From assembly GCA_002423025.1 (NCBI GenBank), contig DIUN01000048.1:1482-29306 (forward strand): 27,825 nt of DNA, given 5' to 3'. Made by a program: the position numbers and the translations under genes. This DNA is from Sphingomonadales bacterium UBA6157. Lineage in GTDB: Bacteria; Pseudomonadota; Alphaproteobacteria; Sphingomonadales; Sphingomonadaceae. Positions 1-7,830 of the stretch are shown here, in pieces. The first letter of the stretch is position 1, and every line of letters begins with the position of its first letter. A model generated the notes under the pieces. That model was not told where the DNA came from, did not search any database, and worked only from the letters and a program-made list of their open reading frames with translations.

Positions 1-80
1 CGCGCGCCGCCGATATGCAGATAGCCGGTCGGAGAGGGGGCAAAGCGGGTAACGACAGGGCGGTCGGCAAGGCCGGGCAT
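1..80 (-). CDS. gltX: Glutamyl-tRNA synthetase, N-terminal fragment (runs off the window)
   Basis: The complement of the first 80 bases opens with ATG at 80-78 and reads MPGLADRPVVTRFAPSPTGY followed by LHIGGAR. This is the class I glutamyl-tRNA synthetase start, with the FAPSPTG segment and the HIGG form of the ATP-binding HIGH motif. The enzyme charges tRNA-Glu in the cytoplasm. Only about 26 residues are visible because the rest lies left of the window. It is divergent from comEC, and the roughly 100 bases between the two starts must hold both promoters. The gltX-comEC-lexA neighbourhood is common in alphaproteobacteria. Confidence 0.9.
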   Translation of the reverse strand, partial: MPGLADRPVVTRFAPSPTGYLHIGGA

Positions 81-152
81 GGGCGGGTCTTTCGGATTAA
101 CACTTCGGAAACCATCAGCGGATAGGCTGCCCAAGTGTCTAGGCAATCGCCG

Positions 153-184
153 GGGGCGCGGCAAGTGGGGGGCGCGGCAAGTGG
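153..184. repeat. 16-bp perfect tandem duplication at the comEC start
   Basis: The 16-mer GGGGCGCGGCAAGTGG occupies 153-168 and is repeated exactly at 169-184. The second copy ends on the first base of the start codon favoured here for comEC. The duplication therefore alters the translation-initiation region and leaves no clean Shine-Dalgarno sequence. Confidence 0.85.
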
Positions 185-2466
185 TGCGGCTGGGGGCCTT
201 GGTCGGGGCAGAGCGGGGGCGGTTGTTTCCCTGGGTGCCGGTCTGCATGGGCCTGGGCATTGCGCTGTGGCTGGGCTGGGCAGGCGAACCGGGGGCGGCT
301 GCTTATGGCGGGGCCTTCGCGCTTGCGTTGGTGGGGTTCGGTGCCTGGCGTTCGGGCGGCTTGTTGGTGATGCCACTGGGGGCGGCGGTGCTGGCGGTCG
401 CCATCGGCTTTCTGTCGATCGGGGCGCGGTCCGACCGGGTGGCGGGCCCGGTGCTGGGGTTTCGCTACTACGGTCCGCTCGAAGGCCGGGTGGTCGATAT
501 CGACCGCTCGCAATCGGACCGTTTGCGGCTGACGCTGGACCGCGTGGTGCTGGAACGTGTGGCCCCCGCGCGCACGCCCTTGCGGGTGCGGGTGTCGCTG
601 CACGGGGATCAGCGCCATGTCGATCCGGTGCCGGGCATGCGGGTGATGATGACGGCACATCTGTCACCGCCCGATGGGCCGGTGGAACCGGGCGGCTTCG
701 ACTTTCAGCGCATGGCGTGGTTTCGCAGCCTTGGTGCGGTGGGGTATACCCGGACGCCTGTGCTGGCGCAGGCGCCGCCGGGGCGCGCGGATGCGCGGGT
801 CACGCGGATGCGCATGGCGATTTCCGCATCGGTGCAAGACGCCTTGCCGGGCGAGCCCGGGGCCTTTGCCGCCGCCATCCTGACCGGCGACCGGTCTGGC
901 ATCGGGCAAGCCACGGTGCAGGCGCTGCGCGATTCCAACCTGGCGCATCTGCTGGCAATATCGGGGTTGCACATGGGGTTGCTGACCGGGTTCGTCTTTG
1001 TGGCGATCCGGGTCGGGCTGGCCCTTGTGCCGCCGCTGGCCTTGCGTGTGCCGGGCAAGAAGGTCGCGGCGGTGGTGGCGCTGGCGGCGGCGGCGTTCTA
1101 CCTGGCCTTGTCGGGGGGCAATGTGGCAACCGAACGCGCCTTTGTCATGGTGGCGGTGATGCTGGGGGCGGTGCTGCTGGACCGACGGGCGATCTCGTTG
1201 CGGTCGGTGGCGCTGGCGGCGGTGGCGATCTTGTTGATGCAGCCGGAAAGCATGGCGGAACCGGGGTTCCAGATGTCGTTCGCCGCCACGGCGGCGCTGG
1301 TGGCCGGCTTTGCCGTTCTGCGCGACCGGGGCACCTTGCGCCGCCTGCCGGGCTGGGCGCAGCCTGTGGCGATGCTTGTGATATCCTCGGCGCTGGCGGG
1401 CTTTGCAACCGCCCCGATCGCGGCGATGCATTTCAACCGCTACTCCGACTTCGGGCTGCTGGCCAACCTGGCCGCCGTGCCCTTGATGGGCACGGTCGTC
1501 ATCCCTGCCGCAGTGGTCGCAGCGGTGCTGTCGCCTCTGGGTTGGCAGGCGCCGGCGCTTTGGGCGATGGAGCAGGGCACGCGCTGGATTCTGGCTGTCG
1601 CGCATGAGGTTTCAGGATGGCCCGGCGCGGTGACGCTGGTGGCGGAACCCGGCGGGCATGTGTTGCCGCTGGTGGTCGGGGGGGGGCTTGCGCTGATCTT
1701 GCTGCGCGGGCCGGTGCGGTTGGTGGGGGCGGTGCCATTGGTTGCGGCGCTGGCCTTCTGGGGCGGCGGGGGACGGCCGGTGTTGCTGATCGCGGGCGAC
1801 GGTGGTCTGGTCGGGTTGATGGGGCCGCAGGGGCGCGCGCTGTCGGCGCCGCGCGGCAATGGCTTTGCCGCCGAGGTCTGGATGGAAAACGATGGTGACC
1901 GCGTGGGGCAAGAGGCAGCATCGGCCCGGCCCGGTTTTGCCGGGTCCAAGGGTGACCGTCGCTTTGCCTTGGGTGGCGTGGCGGGGGCGGTGCTGACCGG
2001 CAAAGGCGCGGCGGCACGGCTGGAATCCGTCTGCGCCAGCGTTCGGCTTGTCGTTCTGGCCGATCAGGCCGGGCCGTCGCCGCCGGGCTGTCTGGTGATC
2101 GACCGCAACCTGCTGGCCCGGACCGGGCCGATCAGTGCCACCCCGGCAACGGGCGGGGGCCTGCGCTTTGCCGTGACGCGCCCGGTCGCGCCGCGCCGAT
2201 GGACCGGCGCCACCCGCGCCCGCGAAGACGGCGCCGGCACCGATTCGGGCCAGATCCTGGCCATGCTGCAAGACCGCGGGAGGAGGCTGGCGAAGGGCGC
2301 GCCGGCGGCCAGGTCAGCTGGCCCCTCACGGCCGACCACGGAACCTGTGCGTGATACCGCTTTGGTCCCGTCAGGCGGGGGCGCAAAGTCCGCGCCACAC
2401 GGCACGGACAAGACCCGGCATGTCCGCACGGGGGCGGGGTCGCCAGCGCGCATTGCGGCAAACTGA
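184..2466 (+). CDS. comEC: ComEC/Rec2-family DNA-uptake membrane channel
   Basis: This is a polytopic inner-membrane protein of the ComEC/Rec2 family, the channel that passes single-stranded DNA into the cytoplasm during natural transformation. Its N-terminus has hydrophobic segments and a DUF4131-like soluble region (roughly residues 20-190). The Competence domain follows, with GDRSGIG, AHLLAISGLHMG, the ALSGGNVATERAF segment and EPGFQMSFAATAALV, then more membrane helices. The C-terminal soluble region is degenerate and I see no metallo-beta-lactamase motif, as in many alphaproteobacterial members. The start is uncertain. ATG at 79 would overlap the divergent gltX start. GTG at 181 or 184 puts the first membrane segment at the usual distance. 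The last 80 or so residues are low-complexity and run toward the adjacent decayed IS, so the native C-terminus may have been replaced. No other competence genes lie nearby. Confidence 0.88.
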   Translation: MRLGALVGAERGRLFPWVPVCMGLGIALWLGWAGEPGAAAYGGAFALALVGFGAWRSGGLLVMPLGAAVLAVAIGFLSIGARSDRVAGPVLGFRYYGPLEGRVVDIDRSQSDRLRLTLDRVVLERVAPARTPLRVRVSLHGDQRHVDPVPGMRVMMTAHLSPPDGPVEPGGFDFQRMAWFRSLGAVGYTRTPVLAQAPPGRADARVTRMRMAISASVQDALPGEPGAFAAAILTGDRSGIGQATVQALRDSNLAHLLAISGLHMGLLTGFVFVAIRVGLALVPPLALRVPGKKVAAVVALAAAAFYLALSGGNVATERAFVMVAVMLGAVLLDRRAISLRSVALAAVAILLMQPESMAEPGFQMSFAATAALVAGFAVLRDRGTLRRLPGWAQPVAMLVISSALAGFATAPIAAMHFNRYSDFGLLANLAAVPLMGTVVIPAAVVAAVLSPLGWQAPALWAMEQGTRWILAVAHEVSGWPGAVTLVAEPGGHVLPLVVGGGLALILLRGPVRLVGAVPLVAALAFWGGGGRPVLLIAGDGGLVGLMGPQGRALSAPRGNGFAAEVWMENDGDRVGQEAASARPGFAGSKGDRRFALGGVAGAVLTGKGAAARLESVCASVRLVVLADQAGPSPPGCLVIDRNLLARTGPISATPATGGGLRFAVTRPVAPRRWTGATRAREDGAGTDSGQILAMLQDRGRRLAKGAPAARSAGPSRPTTEPVRDTALVPSGGGAKSAPHGTDKTRHVRTGAGSPARIAAN

Positions 2467-2514
2467 ATGGCTCATGCGGAACAAAGCCTTCACACCTGGA
2501 AAGGGACCAGATGT

Positions 2515-3500
2515 CGCCTGTTGCGGCCTTCAGCGCGGAACGGAGGACCGCGAATGCCAAGGCAAGCCAGGCGCCGGGGTGGGCCGGGAGCCTGCGGATG
2601 GTGTGTGCTCAGGCGCAGACGACAGCGAGGATGGCCCTCCCATGGGCATCGTGCAAGGCGGTCGTCGGTTTTCATCTGGTCGATCCGGGTTGCGATGGTG
2701 CGCCGGCGCGCAGGTCGGCTGCGTGTCCTGGTGTCAGGCCACAGCGGGTGCCGCTGACCACGGCGCGGGTCGCCTCCACGCGGTATCCGCGGTCGACAAC
2801 GGCCGGATCGGACCGCTGGTCGGCAAGGCCCGCCACCGGCTCCAGCATCTTGCGCAGGGCGAGATCATCCTGGGGAGTGCCGGGCAAGCTGTGCATGCCG
2901 GCGACAAATCCCACACCCTGCGTGGTGGTTGCGATGCTGCCTTTGTCGCTGATCGCATGGCGCACCCGGGCTTTGCCATTGGAGATGCAATCCATTCGGG
3001 CGCAGGATGGGCATGACCCGTTCCCGCACCCTTGGCTGCTGGTGCAGCAATTGCGATACAAGAGCGGGCCTTGCCATGATGGGAGGCGTCTTGCAGGTGG
3101 CGTCACAAGATGAGAGCCTGGCGCCCCTGGCTATGGCGCCGCCCGTAACCATGACTCTGCCGGTGCAACCCTTCTGCTTTTTCAATGTCTTGCCCATGCG
3201 CCTTGTCTGCCTGTCAGGGGCGCCTTGGCCGACATGCAGCGCCAGTCTGGCAGGAAACTGCCGCAACTCCGCCCCGTCCTGCTGCGCCTGCGGCATCAGT
3301 TGATCGCGCCCCCGCTCACCAAGTCGGGAGGCCGTGGGGCAGGCGATACGCGTTTGCGTCACAGCCATGTCCGCCGCCCGACATCTGACGCTATCCTTGT
3401 CGATGGCAGCGGAAATCCGATCAGCCTGGGTCAGCAGCCAACCGCCACCCGCCTTCCCGATCCGGCCGCGCCAACGGGTCGGCGCGCATCGGTCTATGGC
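2515..3500 (-). pseudogene. Decayed IS5-like DDE transposase
   Basis: No intact gene lies between comEC and lexA, which converge here. The minus strand holds a transposase remnant in several frames. Around 3480-3290 it reads RWRGRIGKAGGGWLLTQ, then AIDKDSV, then IACPTASRLGERGRDQL, corresponding to the RWRKRIGE / DTTVQ / IAHPTDSRLLERAR region of IS5-like transposases. After a frameshift, about 3000-2790 reads NGKARVRHAISDKGSIATTT, VAGMHSLPGTPQDD and DPAVVDRGYRV. Next come SGTRCGLTP, then MKTDDRLARCPW (2675-2640), then another shift to AILAVVCA, a stop, and AHTIRRLPAHPGAWLALA (to about 2520). Several frameshifts and at least one internal stop make it non-functional. Terminal inverted repeats were not identified, so the IS edges are unknown. 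Confidence 0.82.
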
Positions 3501-3616
3501 TGGACCAGGAATTGCAGGTCATTTGCGGAAATCAGACGAAACCCTGCAGGCCATGGCGGGAAATACCGCACCGATTCATGGCAAGATCACCGGTATTGAT
3601 ACTGCCAAGGGCGAAC

Positions 3617-4300
3617 TCAATAGGTGCGGATCAGCCCGACCAGACGCCCCTGGACCTTGACCGCGTGGTCGGGCAACAGGCGGGTTTCATAGGCGGGGTT
3701 TGCCGCTTCCAGCGCGATCATGTTGCCCTTGCGGCGGAATCGCTTCAGCGTCGCTTCGGCATCTTCGACCAGCGCCACAACGATATCGCCGTTTTCCGCA
3801 GTGGTCTGTTCGCGGATCACCACGATATCCCCATCGTTGATCCCCGCCTCGATCATCGAATCGCCTTTCACCTCCAGCGCGTAATGCTGGCCCTTGCCCG
3901 ACAGCATCGACCCTGGCACGGCCACATGGTGCGAGACATGGGCAATCGCCTCGATCGGGACGCCGGCGGCGATCCGGCCCATGACGGGCAGTTCCATGGC
4001 ATGCACCGGTTCGACAGCCATGGCGCCCTGCGGCGGCGCGGGGGTTTTCGCCACAAGACGCGGGCGAAAGCCGGGCGCATCCATCGCTTCGGGCAGTTTG
4101 ACGATTTCGATCGCCCGGGCGCGGTGGGCCATGCGGCGGATGAACCCGCGTTCTTCCAGCGCGGTGATCAGGCGATGGATGCCGGATTTCGACTTGAGAT
4201 CCAGCGCTTCCTTCATCTCGTCGAAAGAGGGGGGCACGCCGTCCTCGCCCATGCGGACACGGATGAAATCCAGCAGTTCCATTTGCTTGCGCGTCAGCAT
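3617..4300 (-). CDS. lexA: LexA SOS-response repressor and self-cleaving protease
   Basis: The protein has 227 residues from ATG at 4300, beginning MLTRKQMELLDFI. The N-terminal winged helix (1-68) contains SFDEMKEALDLKSKSGIHRL. The S24 domain has the Ala112-Gly113 cleavage site in GRIAAGVP, catalytic Ser148 in GDSMIEAG and Lys186 in EATLKRF. LexA represses DNA-repair genes until RecA filaments trigger its autocleavage. An upstream GTG at 4342 is in frame but lies inside the SOS operator. The 4300 start is preceded by GGGGGCCGG and matches the family, so I chose it. The residues AHRARAIEIVKLPEA and the end GRLVGLIRTY resemble Rhodobacterales LexA as I recall it, unlike Sphingomonadales proteins, which tend to end in LLRRY. 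Confidence 0.96.
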   Translation of the reverse strand: MLTRKQMELLDFIRVRMGEDGVPPSFDEMKEALDLKSKSGIHRLITALEERGFIRRMAHRARAIEIVKLPEAMDAPGFRPRLVAKTPAPPQGAMAVEPVHAMELPVMGRIAAGVPIEAIAHVSHHVAVPGSMLSGKGQHYALEVKGDSMIEAGINDGDIVVIREQTTAENGDIVVALVEDAEATLKRFRRKGNMIALEAANPAYETRLLPDHAVKVQGRLVGLIRTY

Positions 4301-4332
4301 AGGCCGGCCCCCGGTCGGTTTCGTTCCCCTAT

Positions 4333-4361
4333 GTTCTGTCACTGTTCCTGTTTTGTGTCAA
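4333..4361 (-). promoter_or_regulatory. lexA promoter with alphaproteobacterial SOS box
   Basis: GTTC-N7-GTTC occurs at 4333-4347 (GTTCTGTCACTGTTC), which is the alphaproteobacterial LexA operator consensus. On the minus strand a TTGACA -35 hexamer lies at 4361-4356, with the operator beginning 8 nt downstream, where it would cover the -10 region. This indicates lexA autorepression independent of the upstream trp/moa transcription unit. A third GTTC at 4323-4326 has a 6-nt spacer and does not fit the consensus. Confidence 0.88.
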
Positions 4362-4374
4362 CAGGTCTGTGTGC

Positions 4375-5556
4375 CTACAAGGGAATGTAGCCTACCATGT
4401 CGCCGGTCTGCCGCGCACCGTCGCCAATGGGGCGGACCAGCAGCGCATCGGCAGCGGCCAGCGGCACCAGAAGCGCACTGTCCTGTCCGGCATAAGGGTC
4501 TATCAGCGGCAGGCCATCATCCGGTGTCAGCGTGGCGCGCATGTAGTGCGCACGCGGGCCGTTCGGGCCGATGTCGCGGGCAAGCCGGGCGCGCAGAATG
4601 CGGGGGCCGGGATCGGGCAACCCTTGCAGCGCGCGCACCAGCGGCAGCAGGAACAGATGACCGCAGACGATGGCCGATACAGGATTGCCGGGCAGGCCCA
4701 GCATCACTGCGTTGCCCAACTGTCCGGCCATCAACGGTTTTCCCGGCCGCATCGCGATCTTGTAGAACGCGCGGTCGAGTCCCATGTCGGCCGCAACCCG
4801 CGCGACAAGATCATGGTCGCCGACCGAAGCGCCCCCGATGGTGACCACCACATCGGCCCCTTGCGCCAGGGTCAGGACCTGGGCCAGCGCATCTTGCGTA
4901 TCGCGGGCGATGGGCAACAGGCGCACGCGCGCACCTTCGGCTTCGGCCATGGCCTTGAGCGCGAACAGGTTGGACGCGACGATCTGGTCGGGGCCGGGAA
5001 CCTCTCCGGGCATCACCAGCTCGTCCCCGGTGGCGATCAGCGCCACCTCGGGGCGGCGGGTGCAGACCGGGGTGGCGACGTTCATCGCAGCGAGCAAGGC
5101 CAGATCGGCGGGTTTCAAGCGCCGGGGCGCGGCCAGCCGGTGGCCGGGGGCAAAATCAAACCCCATGGGGCGGATGTGGACGCCCGCGTCCAGTGCCTCG
5201 CCAAGGGTGATGTGGTCGCCGTCGCGGGTGACGTCTTCCTGAATGACCACGCGGGTGGCGCCTGCGGGCGCCGGTGCGCCGGTAAAGATGCGCAGCGCCT
5301 CGCCGGGGCCTATGGGGCCGGGGTGGGCGGCGCCGGCCTGTGCAGTGCCGATCACGCGCAGCACCTGGCCCGGATGCACTGGACCTGCCACGGCATAACC
5401 ATCCATCGCCGAGGCATCGAACGGCGGCTGGGCGCGGCTGGCCAGCGCATCGGTGGCCAGCACACGGCCAGCGGCGGCATCCAGAGGCACGGCTTCGCCC
5501 GGCAGCGGGCGGGCAAGCGCAAGCACACGCGCCAGCGCTTCGGCCACCGGGATCAT
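4375..5556 (-). CDS. moeA: Molybdopterin molybdenumtransferase MoeA
   Basis: The protein has 393 residues, the normal length. It inserts molybdate into adenylylated molybdopterin in the last step of Mo-cofactor synthesis. The N-terminus MIPVAEALARVLALARPLPG and the PPFDASAMDGYAV motif are typical of MoeA. Further on are VVIQEDVTRDGD, the GDELV segment, VVTIGGASVGDHDLV of the MoaB/Mog-like molybdopterin-binding domain, MRPGKPLMAG, and LGLPGNPVSAIV. The start ATG overlaps the moaC stop by 4 nt (ATGA), so the two are translationally coupled. lexA follows after 32 nt on the same strand. Confidence 0.96.
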   Translation of the reverse strand: MIPVAEALARVLALARPLPGEAVPLDAAAGRVLATDALASRAQPPFDASAMDGYAVAGPVHPGQVLRVIGTAQAGAAHPGPIGPGEALRIFTGAPAPAGATRVVIQEDVTRDGDHITLGEALDAGVHIRPMGFDFAPGHRLAAPRRLKPADLALLAAMNVATPVCTRRPEVALIATGDELVMPGEVPGPDQIVASNLFALKAMAEAEGARVRLLPIARDTQDALAQVLTLAQGADVVVTIGGASVGDHDLVARVAADMGLDRAFYKIAMRPGKPLMAGQLGNAVMLGLPGNPVSAIVCGHLFLLPLVRALQGLPDPGPRILRARLARDIGPNGPRAHYMRATLTPDDGLPLIDPYAGQDSALLVPLAAADALLVRPIGDGARQTGDMVGYIPL

Positions 5557-6026
5557 GGCGCGACGTAGCGGCCAGATTTGCCGCCCTCTTTCATCACAAG
5601 CCGGATATTGCTGATTTCCATGGATTTCTCTGCGGCCTTGAGCATGTCATAAATCGTCAGGCAGGCAACGGAGACAGCCGTCAGCGCCTCCATCTCGACC
5701 CCGGTCTGGCCCGAGGTGCGCACCGTCGCAGCGACCCGGATGCCGGGCAGCGCCGGGTCGGTCGTCAATTCCAGCGCCACCTTGGTCAGCGCGAGCGGGT
5801 GGCACAGCGGGATCAGGTCGGCGGTGCGCTTGGCCCCCATGATGCCTGCCAGACGCGCGACGCCCAGCACATCGCCCTTGCCTGCACGGCCTTCGGTGAC
5901 AAGGGCCAGCGTTTCCGCCGACATCCGCACCAGCCCCTCGGCGGTGGCAGTGCGGGCGGTGGCGGGTTTGTCCGAGACATCAACCATGTGTGCGCGGCCT
6001 TGCGCATCGAAATGTGTCAGCATCAC
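5553..6026 (-). CDS. moaC: Cyclic pyranopterin monophosphate synthase MoaC
   Basis: MoaC converts the MoaA product (3',8-cyclo-GTP) to cyclic pyranopterin monophosphate in molybdenum-cofactor synthesis. The protein has 157 residues, the family size. Diagnostic motifs are HMVDVSDKPATAR near the start, KGDVLGVARLAGIMGAKRT, the LIPLCHPL active-site segment, GQTGVEMEALTAVSVACLTI and the GGKSG end. The start is GTG at 6026, giving a 4-nt overlap with the trpC stop, or the adjacent ATG at 6023. It lies between trpC and moeA in the same run of overlapping genes. moaA, moaB, moaD and moaE are not in the window. Confidence 0.96.
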   Translation of the reverse strand: MMLTHFDAQGRAHMVDVSDKPATARTATAEGLVRMSAETLALVTEGRAGKGDVLGVARLAGIMGAKRTADLIPLCHPLALTKVALELTTDPALPGIRVAATVRTSGQTGVEMEALTAVSVACLTIYDMLKAAEKSMEISNIRLVMKEGGKSGRYVAP

Positions 6027-6847
6027 GCGCCACCCTGTGCGGTGAGCGGTTTCATCAGCAAGGCGGCGGTTGCGGTGGCCACGTCGGCCTGCCGCATCAG
6101 GCTTTCGCCGATCAGGAACCGCCGCACACCGTAACGCGCCATGTCGGCAAGGTCTGCGGGTGTGAACAACCCGGACTCAGCCACCACCTGCCGATCCTCG
6201 GGCACCCGGCGCGACAGGGTGCGCGTGGTGTCGAGGCTGAGTTCGAACGTGTGCAGATTGCGGTTGTTGATCCCGATCAGGGGCGATTTCAGCCGGGTCG
6301 CGCGATCCAGTTCGGCTGCGTCGTGAATTTCGATCAGCGCGTCCATGCCAAGATCGATGGCGGCGGCTTCCAGATCGTGCGCCATGGCATCATCCACCGC
6401 TGCCATGATGATCAGGATGCAGTCGGCGCCCCAGGCGCGGGCTTCGACAACCTGCCAGGGGTCGTAAAGGAAATCCTTGCGCAGGCAGGGCAAGGTGCAG
6501 GCAGCGCGGGCCTGGGTGAGGTTGTCGGGTGCACCCTGAAACGACGGCGTGTCGGTCAGCACCGACAGGCATGCGGCGCCGCCATCCTCATACGCCTCGG
6601 CCAGCGCCGGCGGATCGAAATCCGCGCGGATCAGGCCTTTGGAGGGGCTGGCCTTCTTCACCTCGGCGATCAGCGCGTAGCGGCCCTCGGCGCGGGCGCG
6701 GTGCAGGGCGGCTGCAAAGCCGCGCGGCGGTTCGGCGGCGGTGGCGGCAGCCGCGGCGGCCTCCAGATCTGCAAGGCTGCGCACCGCCTTTGCGGCGGCG
6801 ACCAGCGTGCGCTTGTGGGCAACGATTTCGGCCAGGGTGTCACTCAT
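6023..6847 (-). CDS. trpC: Indole-3-glycerol phosphate synthase
   Basis: The enzyme closes 1-(2-carboxyphenylamino)-deoxyribulose phosphate to indole-3-glycerol phosphate, the fourth committed step of tryptophan synthesis. It is a 274-residue TIM barrel. Visible active-site segments are LIAEVKKASPSKGLIR, LSVLTDTPSFQG, CLRKDFLYDPWQV, LIGINNRNL, VAESGLFT and FLIGESLMRQ. It is not fused to TrpF. Its ATG overlaps the trpD stop by 4 nt. As far as I can recall, details such as DLADMARYGVRRFLIGESL match Rhodobacterales better than Sphingomonadales, whereas the upstream trpD looks sphingomonad, so the boundary at 6844-6847 deserves attention. Confidence 0.96.
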   Translation of the reverse strand: MSDTLAEIVAHKRTLVAAAKAVRSLADLEAAAAAATAAEPPRGFAAALHRARAEGRYALIAEVKKASPSKGLIRADFDPPALAEAYEDGGAACLSVLTDTPSFQGAPDNLTQARAACTLPCLRKDFLYDPWQVVEARAWGADCILIIMAAVDDAMAHDLEAAAIDLGMDALIEIHDAAELDRATRLKSPLIGINNRNLHTFELSLDTTRTLSRRVPEDRQVVAESGLFTPADLADMARYGVRRFLIGESLMRQADVATATAALLMKPLTAQGGA

Positions 6848-7830
6848 CGAAAGCTGCTCCAGCGGGCCAGAACGTCTGCCGCAGCGCCGCCGGCCAGGGC
6901 GTTGCGGGCGCTCGCTGCCGCAGCATCCCAGCCGAGGCCGGTGTGGGCGACGGTGAGCGCGGCGGCGGCGTTGAGCACCACGATATCATGATAGGCGCCC
7001 GGCTCGCCCGCGAGCAGCGCCCGCATGCGGGCGGCATTGTGCGCCGCATCGCCGCCGGCCAGCGCCGAGGCCGGGTGTGCGGCAACACCGGCAATCTCCG
7101 GACCGAGCGTGCCTATGGTGATGCTGCAGCCATCGGTGCGGGCAAAATTGCTGGGGCCGGAGACGGCGAGTTCATCAAAGCCATCGCCATGCACCACCAT
7201 GGCGCTGGCCGCGCCAAGCAGTTGCAGCGCCTCGGCCATTGGTGCCACCCAGTGCGGCGCGAACACGCCGACAAGCTGGCGCTGCACCCCGGCCGGGTTG
7301 GCCAGCGGGCCGAGCAGGTTGAAGATCGTCCGTCGCCCGAGCGCCCGGCGCACCGGCGCAACGCGCGCCATGGCGGGGTGGTGCCGCGCCGCATGGAGAA
7401 AGGTGATGCCCACGTCATCGAGGCAGGCGCCCAACCGCTCCACGGGCAGCTCGGGGACGCCCAGTTCGGCGAGCACATCGGCACCGCCGCTCAGGCTGGA
7501 GGCCGCGCGGTTGCCGTGCTTGGCGACCTTTACGCCGCAGGCCGCCACCACCAGCGCCACGGCGGTGCTGACATTGACGCTGTGCTGGCCATCACCGCCG
7601 GTGCCGCACACATCCAGCGCCTCGGGCGCTTGCGGCGCAAAGGCCCGGCGGGCGCGCAAGGCCCGGGCCGCCGCAACGACTTCCGCCACCGTCTCGCCGC
7701 GGTCCGCCAGTGCGGTGAGGAAGGCGGCCAGTTCGGCATCCTCCACCTTGCCATCGAGGATGCGCGCAAAGGCATCGTCCGCCGCGTCAGGCGCCAGCGG
7801 GCGGGAAGGATCGGGCAGCGCTGCGCTCAA
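6844..7830 (-). CDS. trpD: Anthranilate phosphoribosyltransferase
   Basis: The enzyme transfers phosphoribose from PRPP to anthranilate. The PRPP and anthranilate site is visible as VCGTGGDGQHSVNVSTAVAL followed by GVKVAKHGNRAAS and SGGADVLAELG. MARVAPVRRALGRRTIFNLL and LGPLANPAG follow. The start chosen is TTG at 7830, overlapping the trpG stop as TTGA and giving 328 residues beginning MSAALPDPSRPLAPD. This agrees with the usual family length and N-terminus. An open frame extends upstream but is antisense-like residue soup inside trpG. The gene is coupled to trpG upstream and trpC downstream. The sequence style is sphingomonad. Confidence 0.94.
   Translation of the reverse strand: MSAALPDPSRPLAPDAADDAFARILDGKVEDAELAAFLTALADRGETVAEVVAAARALRARRAFAPQAPEALDVCGTGGDGQHSVNVSTAVALVVAACGVKVAKHGNRAASSLSGGADVLAELGVPELPVERLGACLDDVGITFLHAARHHPAMARVAPVRRALGRRTIFNLLGPLANPAGVQRQLVGVFAPHWVAPMAEALQLLGAASAMVVHGDGFDELAVSGPSNFARTDGCSITIGTLGPEIAGVAAHPASALAGGDAAHNAARMRALLAGEPGAYHDIVVLNAAAALTVAHTGLGWDAAAASARNALAGGAAADVLARWSSFR

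Noticed and set aside
2351..3113. Plus-strand open frames of about 200 residues between comEC and lexA
   Set aside because: The minus strand of the same DNA shows ordered transposase motifs, so these frames are chance products.
4323..4336. Second SOS box from GTTC 4323 and GTTC 4333
   Set aside because: The spacer is 6 nt and the consensus requires 7.
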